Source: Nitrospira sp. (GTDB lineage: Bacteria > Nitrospirota > Nitrospiria > Nitrospirales > Nitrospiraceae). Taken from it: a DNA stretch of 44,102 bases. The notes below the pieces were generated by a model, which saw only the letters and a list, made by a program, of their open reading frames with translations, did no database searches and was not told the origin of the DNA. Location: the NCBI GenBank assembly GCA_020846195.1, contig JADLEJ010000058.1:1-44102 (forward strand), given 5' to 3'. A program made the translations under genes and the position numbers. Shown here one piece after another: positions 15,623 through 23,814 of this stretch (positions within the stretch are counted from its first letter, which is position 1; each line of letters opens with the position of its first letter).

Positions 15623-15889
15623 TTAGATGCTGAACGGTTGAGGTTTCCCGAAATCCTTTTCGACGACGACTTCAATTTCATCCAGGGTCGATATCCCTCG
15701 ATTCCGAATGTGCGCCGACCAGCCTGGATGGCGGCGCAATGCCTCAAAGACCGTTTTGAGGATGTCCGGCTTCATGCGCGCTTCCCATTCGCCGGTCCAC
15801 GCGCGCTGATCCTCCTCTCCCTCGTAGTCGTCCGGGAAGCTAGCCTCCAGGCTGAATCGGAGGGTGAAGGACTGTTCTTCACGGTACAT
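15623..15889 (-). CDS. Hypothetical protein, 88 aa, upstream of hemW
   Basis: ATG 15889 (MYREEQSFTLRFSLEASF) has GAGG at about -6. A second ATG at 15901 adds MRGA, but the plus-strand fmdB promoter -35 box begins there, so the shorter form is preferred. The protein is acidic, with a beta strand, EGEEDQRAWTGEWEAR, then a helix (MKPDILKTVFEALRRHPGW) and a strand (TLDEIEVVVEKDF). No domain is recognised. Its tight spacing to hemW suggests a joint transcript. Confidence 0.65.
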   Translation of the reverse strand: MYREEQSFTLRFSLEASFPDDYEGEEDQRAWTGEWEARMKPDILKTVFEALRRHPGWSAHIRNRGISTLDEIEVVVEKDFGKPQPFSI

Positions 15890-15900
15890 AGCGCCTCGCA

Positions 15901-15929
15901 TTGCGATCTGGTCCGGGTGATTTTATAAT
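15901..15929 (+). promoter_or_regulatory. Sigma-70 type promoter for the FmdB gene
   Basis: TTGCGA at 15901-15906 and a perfect TATAAT at 15924-15929 are separated by 17 bp. Transcription would begin near 15936, only about 17 bases before the ATG at 15953, leaving room for the AAGGAG site at 15939-15944 and little else. Confidence 0.7.
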
Positions 15930-15952
15930 GGCCCCAACAAGGAGCGTGTCAT

Positions 15953-16183
15953 ATGCCTATCTTCGAATATGTGTGCGGCGAATGTAAACACCGGTTTGAA
16001 CTCTTGATTCATCGAGCGGATGAAGCGGCTTGTCCTCAATGCAAGGGGACGAGGCTGGACAAGCAGATTTCCTCATTTGGGGTCGGCGCGACCGGTGGGT
16101 GGGCGTCGCCTGGCTCAGGCAGCGGTGGGTCTTGCGGAAGCTGCGGCGATCCGCGCGGGCCTGGCTCCTGTTCGACCAACTAG
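15953..16183 (+). CDS. FmdB-family zinc ribbon protein
   Basis: The 76-residue protein starts MPIFEYVCGECKHRFELL with AAGGAG eight bases upstream. Four Cys in two CxxC pairs (CGEC, CPQC) form the FmdB/CxxC regulatory zinc ribbon. The tail is Gly/Ser-rich with further Cys (GGSCGSCGDPRGPGSC), common in this family. FmdB was named for a putative regulator of amidase/formamidase genes; the role in most bacteria is unknown. A clear promoter lies just upstream. Two hypothetical genes follow closely on the same strand. Confidence 0.9.
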   Translation: MPIFEYVCGECKHRFELLIHRADEAACPQCKGTRLDKQISSFGVGATGGWASPGSGSGGSCGSCGDPRGPGSCSTN

Positions 16184-16192
16184 GCGGCCTCA

Positions 16193-16513
16193 ATGGAATC
16201 TGAAGAACGGCTGCAGCGCGCGATTACGACTATTGCGCAGTCCGATCCGATCATCAAGCTGCTTCAACAAGTGAGGATGGGCAAGATGAAGGCGGGTGAT
16301 GCCGGATTGCGTGTGGTGGTTGAGGCCTGGTTCGGGACCTATGAGAAAGCGGTGAAGACTGAGGGGCTGACTCAAGCCGCCCTTCGTCGGCTCGATCCGG
16401 CTCCGCGCATAGCGGTGTTATTGGATGCCGGAGTTTCGCAGGCCGATCACCCTTCCGTGCAAGGACTTGAAAGGGCTTTTTCACAGGCCCTATCCCAGGC
16501 TCCCGTCGGATAG
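16193..16513 (+). CDS. Hypothetical protein, 106 aa
   Basis: This gene begins 10 bp after the FmdB stop. The protein is soluble, mostly helical and moderately basic (LLQQVRMGKMKAGDAGLRVV, TEGLTQAALRRLDPAPRIAV). No family is recognised. Close spacing and same-strand order suggest an operon with the zinc ribbon gene and the secreted protein that follows 11 bp later. Confidence 0.6.
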   Translation: MESEERLQRAITTIAQSDPIIKLLQQVRMGKMKAGDAGLRVVVEAWFGTYEKAVKTEGLTQAALRRLDPAPRIAVLLDAGVSQADHPSVQGLERAFSQALSQAPVG

Positions 16514-16523
16514 CCTTCGTGCC

Positions 16524-17183
16524 ATGCCCATACGTGTCGCGTTGCTCATCCTTTCCTGCGTTTTTCTAGTTTCCGTAGCGGCAGCTCAGGACGATGTGGG
16601 GATCAACCGCATTCGATTCGAATCCCTTTCTCAATTCGCATCCGCGTTACCTCAAGACGTACAGCTGCTCGACGATGCAATGGCTATCGAAGGGTTTCTT
16701 GAAGCCCTGGATGGCAATCCTCCTGATTGGCCCGCCATCTATGGCCAGGGCCATCATGATCCAGGACATGACGACCGCCTCTTTCAACTGAATCGAGCGC
16801 GAGATGAACGTCGTGCTGGAAATCTTGCGCTCGCTCGGCAAATCGCGTTTCGATGGTCGGGAGAGTTATCTCGTTTCGATCCCGAGAAAAAAGGATTTTT
16901 CGTGGCTCTCGGTCCGGTGTTTACCGCTACCCGGTGGGGGCAGGTTCGTTTCAAGGCGGACAATCTTCCCGGTGAGCTTATAGCGATCCCGCCAGCGGAC
17001 TCCTTGGATCGATTGCAGCGTGAGATGGCCGCGGGAAAGATTGTCGAACTTGCCGTCATCATGGTGGGCCGCCTTATCCCGGATGAGTCGATGGTGTACG
17101 ACTTCTCTCACGACCAAGAAGGGCTTGGCCTCATCATGCCGTTTGTTCATGTTGAGGACGTGCAGTACGTACTTTCTCCGTAG
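16524..17183 (+). CDS. Secreted hypothetical protein, 219 aa
   Basis: ATG 16524 opens a clear signal peptide (MPIRVALLILSCVFLVSVAA, cut near AAQ); an upstream in-frame ATG at 16425 would run through the previous gene and hide the signal. The mature protein contains YGQGHHDPGHDDRLFQLNRA, a His/Asp-rich segment that could bind metal, then RRAGNLALARQIAFRWSGEL and a beta-rich C-terminal half. I do not recognise the family. It is likely periplasmic. Last gene of the short FmdB cluster. Confidence 0.65.
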   Translation: MPIRVALLILSCVFLVSVAAAQDDVGINRIRFESLSQFASALPQDVQLLDDAMAIEGFLEALDGNPPDWPAIYGQGHHDPGHDDRLFQLNRARDERRAGNLALARQIAFRWSGELSRFDPEKKGFFVALGPVFTATRWGQVRFKADNLPGELIAIPPADSLDRLQREMAAGKIVELAVIMVGRLIPDESMVYDFSHDQEGLGLIMPFVHVEDVQYVLSP

Positions 17184-17511
17184 TGCCTAACGCTCCCGCC
17201 TTCATTTCCACGTACCCACTAAACGCATCGATTACCAATTGTAATCAGAAGTACGTAGCGCATCGAGTGCAAGGGCATCTTCTCTTTGTATGAAAGGCCA
17301 ACCAGGGTGCGTCACATTATGGACGTGACCTGAGGACGCCAAGGGTACACCAGCTGTAGGGAATATCCCTCAGTGGGGCCGAAGTGGACGGATAACCTCT
17401 CGATTCATAACGGGTTACAGGTGAGTATCGACAAACGAGACGCAGGGTATTGGTTTTGCTCAGCCAATGCCATCACGGGATGGGACCTCGGTTGTATGAA
17501 GGAGGTCAGGC
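17184..17511 (+). promoter_or_regulatory. Structured 328-bp leader before the DUF1800 gene
   Basis: No gene is seen here. Several inverted repeats are visible on the plus strand. AGGGA-ATA-TCCCT occurs near 17358-17370. An 8-bp stem (GGTATTGG with CCAATGCC, one G-T pair) encloses a 10-base loop near 17446-17471. Right after it comes CCATC-ACGG-GATGG. The region ends in AAGGAGG six bases before ATG 17512. The arrangement suggests a folded 5' leader, but it does not match a riboswitch class I can name. Confidence 0.35.
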
Positions 17512-19728
17512 ATGGCGTTCGGTGTAGATGGGTTGAACGGTATGAAGTCGAATCTTGCTGAATCCATGTGGCGGCAACCCCATCGGATTGCTGTCTTTGC
17601 GAGTCTCTCGCTGTGGGCTGTGCAGGGGCTCTCTATTTCTGTTCCGGCCTACGCGCATGAGAGTGAAGGACATTCGGTTTCAGCCGCTCCTTCCGGAGCG
17701 ACTCACTCGCTGCTCAGGCCTATTCGGCCGGTCGATCCGACTCTGCGGGAGGTCAAGGAGGAGGGAGCATCCGTACTCAACGCTGAGCCTGGCCAGAAAC
17801 CTTCCAAGAAGAAGAAACTCAAAGCCGCCAGTACCCCTCCAGCTACTGTGCCTCAGCGCGCATCGGCAATAGTGCCCACGGTGGCCGCACAAATTACTGG
17901 AGAAGCCATTGAACCAGAAAGTTCTGGCGGGATGAAACCGGCGAGTTCCCCTTCATCTGGATCGGCTGCGATGGCCAGAACCAACCTGGCAGTCATAGGG
18001 ATGACGCCAGCCCTAGCTGCTGCCGCATCAAGTCCTCAATCTGCCATAGCAGCGGCGGCTCCAAGTGCGTTGGCTAGTTCCGTAGTCGGCGGACCTTCAA
18101 CACCATCCAACAAGAGCATTCAGCGATTGTCAGCGGGGATTCCAGGGCTTACCCGCGTCATCTCCACGCCGCTTCCGCCTGAAACAATTGCGATGCCGGC
18201 CCCTCCACTGGACCCTCCTCCATCGGGGCTTCCGGCCGCGCCGGCAAACTGGTTCGGGTATCACGTCTTGAATCGTCTGACCTTTGGAGGCACGCCCAAT
18301 CAACTCAATGCCGTGTCCCATATGGCCGCGGCTCAAGCGAGAGAGTGGGCGACCGGCTATATGAAGGAACAGCTTGGCCTCGATCCCGCACAGCCCTGGC
18401 CAACAAACCTCCATTCAACTTCCCCGTTGCCTGCTGCGAATCCGATCGTGGATACGGATACGGATTTGCGCTTGATGGCCGCTCAAAGTGCCTGGAAAAA
18501 AGATGACCCCGAGCCGACTGTCTTGAAGCCGGAACTTCAGCAAGTGCAGAACCATGACCTCATCAGGAAGCTGCATAGCCGGCGTCAGTTGCTCGAGAAG
18601 ATGGTCTATTTCTGGGACAACCATTTCAATACCGATTTCCGTTCGCATTTCCGCGGTCAATACGAAGTTTATGAGAATGAGGCCTTCCGGGCGCTGGCCT
18701 ATGGGCGGTTTGTAGATTTGTTGATTGCGAGTGGGAAGAGCCCTGCCATGATGGTGTACCTGAATACCGATGTGAATAAGAAAGAGAATCCGAATGAGAA
18801 CTATGCGCGCGAGGTTTTGGAGCTCCATACTCTTGGCGTGGATGAGCAAGGCCATCCTGCGGGGTATACGCAAGCGGATATCAACGAGGCTGCTAAGGCG
18901 TTTACCGGATGGACGGTGCCGGAGGGCTCGGCGCCTGGCTTTCGATTCGTGTCTGGTCGGCATAGTCCGGGAGCGAAAACGGTCTTAGGGCAGTCGGTCG
19001 CATTTGACGGAAGCGGGCCGACGGAGGGTGAGCGAGTGTTGCAAATCGCCGCCAGCCACTCGTCAACGGCTCGGCATTTGTCGAAGAAACTCTGCGAGTA
19101 CTTTGTCAGTGAAACGCCGTCGTCTGCACTGATTACGGAAGTGGCGTCGGTATTTAGCGATTCAGGCGGCGATATACGCAAAGTGTTGATTGCCATTGTC
19201 ACGTCGCCGGATTTCAACAATGTGGTGAACTATCGAAGTCTGGTAAAGACACCGTTGGAGTATGTCGTCGGGCTCTATCGCAATCTCGGGGTTTGGTCGT
19301 CGCACGAACCCATCCGCCGGCGGTTAACGGCGGCCGGGCAGGGATTGTTCGAAATGCCTCCACCCACCGGATACAAAGAAAAATCCGAGCATTGGTTGAA
19401 CACCTATGTCTTGTTCCACGAGACGGCGATGGCGTATGAGGCCACAATACCAGGGTTTGGCTCGACCATCCGATTCGGATCGGATACGAACGGCGGGTTG
19501 ACTCGTCTGTGGTTAAAGGGCCTTGGTTTGAGGACAGAGGCAGACGTCTTGGGATTTCTTCTGAACCTCACGAATGACCGCGTGGCCACGGCCACGGAAT
19601 ATCAAATTTATCTGACGACGTTGCGCAGTGGCGGAGGAACCTTCAATTTGGACAACTCCAGCACAGAAGCGGCGCTCGACCGGACGCTGGCGAGCATGCT
19701 CACGAACCCGCGCTATCTCTATCAATAG
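17512..19728 (+). CDS. Secreted DUF1800 family protein
   Basis: The 738-residue protein starts at ATG 17512 with AAGGAGG at ideal spacing; an in-frame ATG at 17542 is a weaker option. A signal peptide covers about residues 20-49 (SLSLWAVQGLSISVPAYAH). A 190-residue Ala/Ser/Pro-rich, low-complexity stretch follows. DUF1800 then runs from about residue 245 (HVLNRLTFGGTPNQLNAVSH) to the end, including YFWDNHFNTDF, NENYAREVLELHTLGVD and AAKAFTGWTV. The family is almost always paired with DUF1501, as here (26-bp gap). The pair is common in Planctomycetota and Nitrospirota; its activity is unknown but it is exported and probably acts in the periplasm. Confidence 0.88.
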   Translation: MAFGVDGLNGMKSNLAESMWRQPHRIAVFASLSLWAVQGLSISVPAYAHESEGHSVSAAPSGATHSLLRPIRPVDPTLREVKEEGASVLNAEPGQKPSKKKKLKAASTPPATVPQRASAIVPTVAAQITGEAIEPESSGGMKPASSPSSGSAAMARTNLAVIGMTPALAAAASSPQSAIAAAAPSALASSVVGGPSTPSNKSIQRLSAGIPGLTRVISTPLPPETIAMPAPPLDPPPSGLPAAPANWFGYHVLNRLTFGGTPNQLNAVSHMAAAQAREWATGYMKEQLGLDPAQPWPTNLHSTSPLPAANPIVDTDTDLRLMAAQSAWKKDDPEPTVLKPELQQVQNHDLIRKLHSRRQLLEKMVYFWDNHFNTDFRSHFRGQYEVYENEAFRALAYGRFVDLLIASGKSPAMMVYLNTDVNKKENPNENYAREVLELHTLGVDEQGHPAGYTQADINEAAKAFTGWTVPEGSAPGFRFVSGRHSPGAKTVLGQSVAFDGSGPTEGERVLQIAASHSSTARHLSKKLCEYFVSETPSSALITEVASVFSDSGGDIRKVLIAIVTSPDFNNVVNYRSLVKTPLEYVVGLYRNLGVWSSHEPIRRRLTAAGQGLFEMPPPTGYKEKSEHWLNTYVLFHETAMAYEATIPGFGSTIRFGSDTNGGLTRLWLKGLGLRTEADVLGFLLNLTNDRVATATEYQIYLTTLRSGGGTFNLDNSSTEAALDRTLASMLTNPRYLYQ

Positions 19729-19754
19729 TAGGACGATCATTGAGAGGAACCACT

Positions 19755-21092
19755 ATGGGCCACTGTCATTGCTGCTCGTCGGCCTTCCAACAGGTCTCGC
19801 GTCGGACGGTCCTGAAGCGAGCCGTGGGATTGGCCGCCACCGCGCTGGCTGCCAATATGTTTTCTCTGGAGATGCTCTTCAAGAGCCGGGCGCATGCCGC
19901 GAGCAATGCGGGCAAAACGTTAGTGGTTGTGTTTCAACGCGGCGGCAATGATGGACTGAATACTATCGTGCCCTATTCGGATCCTCAGTATTATGTTCTG
20001 CGCCCTCGATCCACCAACGGGGGGATCGGCATTCTTCCGCCGGGATCCGGCGACGGATCGGGGCTCGATTTGGCAGGGACAGGGTTTGCGATGCATCCGT
20101 CTATTCTTCCTTTGCACGGGCTCTATACCAGCAACCGCTTGGCGATTTTGCCGGCGGCGGGGTTTGCGGGAAGTACGCAGTCGCATTTTACGGATCAAGA
20201 CACCATTGAGCATGGCTTTCCAGAGCAACGAGACGGGTGGTTGAATCGATATCTGGCGGCCGTGCCAGCCGCCGGCGTTTCCACGATTCGTGCAGCCTCG
20301 ATCGGCGACGATGTCGCGAAGTCTCTGCGTGGGACGGTGCTAGTGCCTTCATTGACTGATGTGGCTTCGTTTAGCTTTGCCCGCCTCGGGTCTTCCAAAG
20401 CTGCCTTGGAAGCGAATCTTCGCTCCATGTACGCGCAAGATCCGGCATCGAGTACGACGAATCCGGCTCGTTCGGCGGTGCATGCATTGGGGCCGGAGCT
20501 TATGAGCCGGGTTGCGGCAATCGAAGGAATCGGCGCGGCTGCTCCACAAAACGGTGCGGCGTATCCCAACAGCACGTTTGGGCGTGAAATGCGGGATCTT
20601 GCCCATATCATTCGCTCGGGTCTTGGGCTTGAGGTAGCCACCGTGGATATCGGTGGGTGGGATACGCATGACGATCAAGGGGCGGGTGGCGCGGCAGCTA
20701 ACCGCCAAGCTGGGCGGCTCGCGGATTTTGCCGGAGGCATTCGGGCCTTTGTCGATGATCTGGGGCCGCTCATGAATAATGTGGTGGTGATGACCTGCAC
20801 CGAATTCGGTCGTACGGCCAGGCAAAATGCGAGCGGGGGAACGGACCATGGAAAGGCTTCGGCCTGGTTTCTGGTCGGTGGGTCTGTGAGGGGTGGGGTA
20901 TACAAGGGCGCCGCAGGCTGGCCTAGCTCATTAACGGATGTGAACCTCGATGAAGGGCGGTACATCAGACCGACGGTCGAGTTCAGGGATGTTTTTGCCG
21001 ATGTGCTGGTCAGGCACTTTGGCGCGAGCGCCTCGGAGCTTAGCGCTGTTTTGCCAGGCCATGTTCATACGCCCGTTGGGCTATTTGTGTAG
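19755..21092 (+). CDS. DUF1501 family protein, Tat-exported
   Basis: ATG 19755 has AGAGGA upstream; a TTG at 19740 is also in frame. The N-terminus MGHCHCCSSAFQQVSRRTVL holds a twin-arginine signal (SRRTVLK) before a hydrophobic stretch, so export in folded form is likely. The domain shows VVVFQRGGNDGLNTIVPY, FTDQDTIEHG, VDIGGWDTHDDQG and VVVMTCTEFGRTARQN with DHGKASAWFLVGG, the conserved blocks of DUF1501, which belongs to the alkaline phosphatase/sulfatase superfamily. The retained Asp and His residues suggest metal binding. It is probably co-expressed with the DUF1800 partner; the substrate is unknown. Confidence 0.9.
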   Translation: MGHCHCCSSAFQQVSRRTVLKRAVGLAATALAANMFSLEMLFKSRAHAASNAGKTLVVVFQRGGNDGLNTIVPYSDPQYYVLRPRSTNGGIGILPPGSGDGSGLDLAGTGFAMHPSILPLHGLYTSNRLAILPAAGFAGSTQSHFTDQDTIEHGFPEQRDGWLNRYLAAVPAAGVSTIRAASIGDDVAKSLRGTVLVPSLTDVASFSFARLGSSKAALEANLRSMYAQDPASSTTNPARSAVHALGPELMSRVAAIEGIGAAAPQNGAAYPNSTFGREMRDLAHIIRSGLGLEVATVDIGGWDTHDDQGAGGAAANRQAGRLADFAGGIRAFVDDLGPLMNNVVVMTCTEFGRTARQNASGGTDHGKASAWFLVGGSVRGGVYKGAAGWPSSLTDVNLDEGRYIRPTVEFRDVFADVLVRHFGASASELSAVLPGHVHTPVGLFV

Positions 21093-21121
21093 CGGCGCAA
21101 TTGGAAGTGGCGACGCGGTCG

Positions 21122-22006
21122 TTAGAAGCTGTCTTTCGCACATCGAAATCCAGTGCCGCTTGGGCGGCTGTCCATGATCCCCCAGTCTCGATCTGTGGTC
21201 CGTAAGCTGATTGCCGGTTTCAGCCAGGACCCGCCTCGCATGGAGTTAATAGCGCCTCGCTCAGGTCCGCTCGGATCGTTGAGGGGAGCCGACCGGTAGT
21301 AGTTCGGATCGTACCAATCCTGCACCCATTCGGCGGCGTTCCCGGCGAGATCATGGATACCGTATGGACTGGCTCCGCCAGGGAAGCTTCCTACGGGCAG
21401 GGTCAACACTTCTCCCTTGATGCCGTTTTCTTTAGCCAGTTGTGCGCCGTCGCCTTTGATCCAAAAGGCTTCCCAATCGGCGCCGCTTTGAAACTCAATC
21501 GTTCGCCTGGCCCAGTAGCTGGCGCTGTTGGCTTTCTCCCAACTCCAGTCGTTGCCCCAGGGATAACGGCGTCCGTCGGTTCCTCGTGCGGCCTTTTCCC
21601 ATTCGGCTTCGGTGGGCAGGCGCTTACCGGACCACCGGCAATAGGCCACGGCATCGTCCCAGCTCACGTTCACCACGGGGTGTGTGGCAATGGTGGATGG
21701 ATACATGGCGCCATCCCAAATCGTCGAAGCCGGATTATTATTTGTCGGCGGTCGATGGCCGGTCGATTGGACAAAGGCGGCATAGTCCTGATTGGTCACT
21801 TCAAATCGATCAAGGAAGAATGCGTGGAGGAAGACAAGCCGTTCGGGATGTTCGTCGGCCAGGCCGTCGCTGCCTTCCGCCGTGCCCATGCGATACTCAC
21901 CGGCGGGGATCAACGCCATATCGATGGCAGATCCGGCCCCAAAAGATGGAAGAATCACGCTGACGATTAGGAGTGCATGGAGAACTCCTCTCAGCCGCAG
22001 CGCCAT
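21122..22006 (-). CDS. Secreted FGE/SUMF1-fold protein without the catalytic Cys pair
   Basis: The 294-residue protein has a signal peptide (LLIVSVILPSFGAGSA). The formylglycine-generating-enzyme fold follows: MALIPAGEYRMGTAEGSDG, FFLDRFEVTNQDYAAFV, PVVNVSWDDAVAYCRWSGKR, LPTEAEWEKAARGTDGRRYP, and GNAAEWVQDWYDPNYY. The C-terminal block reads SMRGGSWLKPAISLRTTDR and ends GFRCAKDSF. True copper FGEs carry a redox Cys pair in this part; here the RGGSW position is Gly and only the GFRC Cys remains. It is therefore more likely a binding or structural member than a sulfatase activator. Its ATG overlaps the stop of the PqqC-like gene (TAATG). Confidence 0.88.
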   Translation of the reverse strand: MALRLRGVLHALLIVSVILPSFGAGSAIDMALIPAGEYRMGTAEGSDGLADEHPERLVFLHAFFLDRFEVTNQDYAAFVQSTGHRPPTNNNPASTIWDGAMYPSTIATHPVVNVSWDDAVAYCRWSGKRLPTEAEWEKAARGTDGRRYPWGNDWSWEKANSASYWARRTIEFQSGADWEAFWIKGDGAQLAKENGIKGEVLTLPVGSFPGGASPYGIHDLAGNAAEWVQDWYDPNYYRSAPLNDPSGPERGAINSMRGGSWLKPAISLRTTDRDWGIMDSRPSGTGFRCAKDSF

Positions 22007-22755
22007 TACGGTTTTGTGATGCCGCAGGCCTTGGCGACCGCATCGCGATAGGTCAGCCAGAGCCGCAGGCTGCGCTTGACGGCGCTGAGAACCGCCTGTT
22101 GCGTCGTTGCGGATGGCGCGTTTTGAGTAACCATGTCATAGGCATCGTGCCGATGGCCGGACTCGACGAGCTGATGGGCTCGAATGAGATCCATGCAATC
22201 CGGTGAGGTGCCGTGATATCGAACAAGGGGATGGTTTTTAATGGTCGTTTCGATTTCCTCCGCCGTCTTCGGCTTGGAGGGCTCGCGCAGTTCCTTCCGG
22301 TCCTTGACGCTGCCTTCTACAAAAACAGTGAGGGCCGCGGCGCCTAAAACCCAGGTCGGTTGTGTGGAAACCCGATCCAACCATGCGCGATAGGCCCGGC
22401 TTGCGGGCAAGGGGCGGATCCGTTCAAAATCTTTTGCGGAGAATCCCAGTCCGTCCATCATCGTGAGAAAGAGTTCTGGATGAGATTTGCCGAGCGAGAG
22501 TCCCCCGGTATCTTCTTCATAGATATTTTCCGCCAGCATGCGGCGAACGGATGGCGGTGGGTTGTGCCCATGAATTCTGGCAAGGAAGACGGGAAAGTCG
22601 CGGACATACACGAAGTATTCTTGCTGGAAATGAATCTTAAGCTGCTCTTTGGTCAATTGCCCGGTGGCGAAGTGATCCCAAGCCCAATGGTGTTTCCCAT
22701 CCATGACTTTGAGCAATGCGTCGAGGAAGCGGGCGTGTGTCAGTCGTGATGCCAT
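22006..22755 (-). CDS. PqqC/CADD-like iron-containing oxygenase (heme-oxygenase fold)
   Basis: The 249-residue all-helical protein has WAWDHFATGQLTKEQLKIHF, QEYFVYVRDFPVFLARI, NIYEEDTGGLSLGKSHPELF, AALTVFVEGSVKDRKE and RAHQLVESGHRHDAYDMV. The spaced Glu/Asp/His residues fit the metal ligands of the heme-oxygenase-like diiron oxygenase superfamily (CADD, PqqC relatives). Such enzymes use O2 on small substrates, for example making p-aminobenzoate from an internal Tyr or cutting amino- or fatty acids. No pqqABDE genes are seen nearby, so PQQ synthesis is not indicated. Translation is coupled to the FGE-like gene. A joint process is plausible but unproven. Confidence 0.82.
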   Translation of the reverse strand: MASRLTHARFLDALLKVMDGKHHWAWDHFATGQLTKEQLKIHFQQEYFVYVRDFPVFLARIHGHNPPPSVRRMLAENIYEEDTGGLSLGKSHPELFLTMMDGLGFSAKDFERIRPLPASRAYRAWLDRVSTQPTWVLGAAALTVFVEGSVKDRKELREPSKPKTAEEIETTIKNHPLVRYHGTSPDCMDLIRAHQLVESGHRHDAYDMVTQNAPSATTQQAVLSAVKRSLRLWLTYRDAVAKACGITKP

Positions 22756-22760
22756 CGTAC

Positions 22761-23000
22761 CTTGCTTTCTTGAAGGCCGTCTCGCGAGAACCGTCAGATT
22801 CTGTGAGGACGGCGTAAAGCCAATTGTTATCCAAAACCCTGAGAAGTTCTCTGACCCTCTTGTCGAAAATTACGTTTCGGCAGGCGATGATGCCATGGCT
22901 TTCTACGGAGGCCACACACATGGCTGAGCGGCATCGTTCAGGTCTGCGAGTGGCACAGTTGCTGGCGGTGTCTGGCGGCCGAGATCATATGGTGACAAAA
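22761..23000 (+). pseudogene. Decayed tandem copy of the 23188 gene
   Basis: From 22761 the DNA parallels the sequence from 23134, including about 54 bases upstream of the start codon. The intact ATG at 23188 corresponds to 22815, where one base is lost and the start is gone. Then KPIVIQNPEKFSDPL aligns with NPITIQNPDEILTLL. An internal segment of about 25-30 residues is missing, GDDAMAFYGG aligns with GEDATAFYKG, a stop appears at 22925, and LLAVSGGRD in another frame aligns with VLTVSGGGRE. Start loss, deletion, stop and frameshift together mark a pseudogene. It lies in the upstream region of the divergent PqqC-like gene. Confidence 0.75.
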
Positions 23001-23187
23001 GCAGCAGCATCTTCACTCATGTGTGAGTGTAAAGAGGAGGGCTGGAAAGTGCAAATCCTTGTGTGATTCGTTTTGGAGGCGATGGGCTCAAGACGAGAAA
23101 TCATCTATACCGAAGAGGGGGGAGGGTGAGAGCCTTGCCTTCTTGAAGGCCGCCTCGTTAGAATCTGGAGACTCTGAGAGGGCAGCG

Positions 23188-23469
23188 ATGAATCCAATTA
23201 CTATTCAAAATCCTGATGAGATTCTGACGCTTCTAGCCGATGTCGCGTTGCAGGGGCCTGGGTTTTCAACGGAATGCCTGTTGGACTATGTGCTTGAGGA
23301 AGGGTTTACAGAACCGATCTTTCTCAATGCTACGGGTGAGGATGCGACCGCCTTTTACAAAGGGCAGCCGAATGCGTGGGCAGTCTATCAGATTCGTGAG
23401 TGGAAGCGCGTGCTGACGGTTTCTGGCGGTGGTCGAGAACGCCGCGTCCAAATCAGGGAGACGCCCTAA
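23188..23469 (+). CDS. Small hypothetical protein, 93 aa (intact copy)
   Basis: ATG 23188 has GAGAGG seven bases upstream. A longer in-frame reading from 23023 exists, but homology with the upstream relic begins its coding part at 23188. The protein is acidic in its first half (ITIQNPDEILTLLADVAL, LLDYVLEEGF) and basic at the end (YQIREWKRVLTVSGGGRERR). I do not recognise the family. That the gene was duplicated together with its upstream region suggests a self-contained cassette. It lies 72 bp before the DUF2007 gene on the same strand. Confidence 0.6.
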   Translation: MNPITIQNPDEILTLLADVALQGPGFSTECLLDYVLEEGFTEPIFLNATGEDATAFYKGQPNAWAVYQIREWKRVLTVSGGGRERRVQIRETP

Positions 23470-23541
23470 CGGATGTTCTATCTGAAAAGGATTGGGCGGG
23501 CAGTGTCGGTATTCTCTTAGAAAAGGAACGGTAATTTTTCT

Positions 23542-23778
23542 ATGAGCATGCGGTACCTAACCACAGCGCAGGACGTCGGAGAGCTTGGGTTCATCAAGAG
23601 CCTGTGTGAGGCCAACGGGATTGACTGTTTGTTTCAAGATGAACACGTGAGCAGCCTCTATCCCGGTGTTTTCGACTTGTGTTGCCAGGTGATGGTGGAT
23701 GAATCCGAATGGGAGCGGGCCACGACGCTGATTAGCCGCTTGCGGCTGCCGATTCGAGAAGTTTCATCATCGTCCTAG
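23542..23778 (+). CDS. DUF2007-type small protein
   Basis: The 78-residue protein has MRYLTTAQDVGELGFIKSLC, EANGIDCLFQDEHVSSLYPG and VMVDESEWERATTLISRLRL, the short alpha-beta pattern of DUF2007. The family has a ferredoxin-like fold and is described as a putative signal-transducing or ligand-binding domain. ATG at 23542 or 23548 is possible; AAGGAACGG lies 11-19 bases upstream. There is no export signal. Confidence 0.75.
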   Translation: MSMRYLTTAQDVGELGFIKSLCEANGIDCLFQDEHVSSLYPGVFDLCCQVMVDESEWERATTLISRLRLPIREVSSSS

Positions 23779-23814
23779 CGAGATGCACGGTGACTGGTGT
23801 GGTGCGCGCCTTGG

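Noticed and set aside
17400..17511. Cyclic di-GMP (GEMM-I) riboswitch before the DUF1800 gene
   Set aside because: A GACGCA segment is present, but the conserved GGGCAAACC and ACGCAAAGCC cores are not, so the class cannot be claimed.
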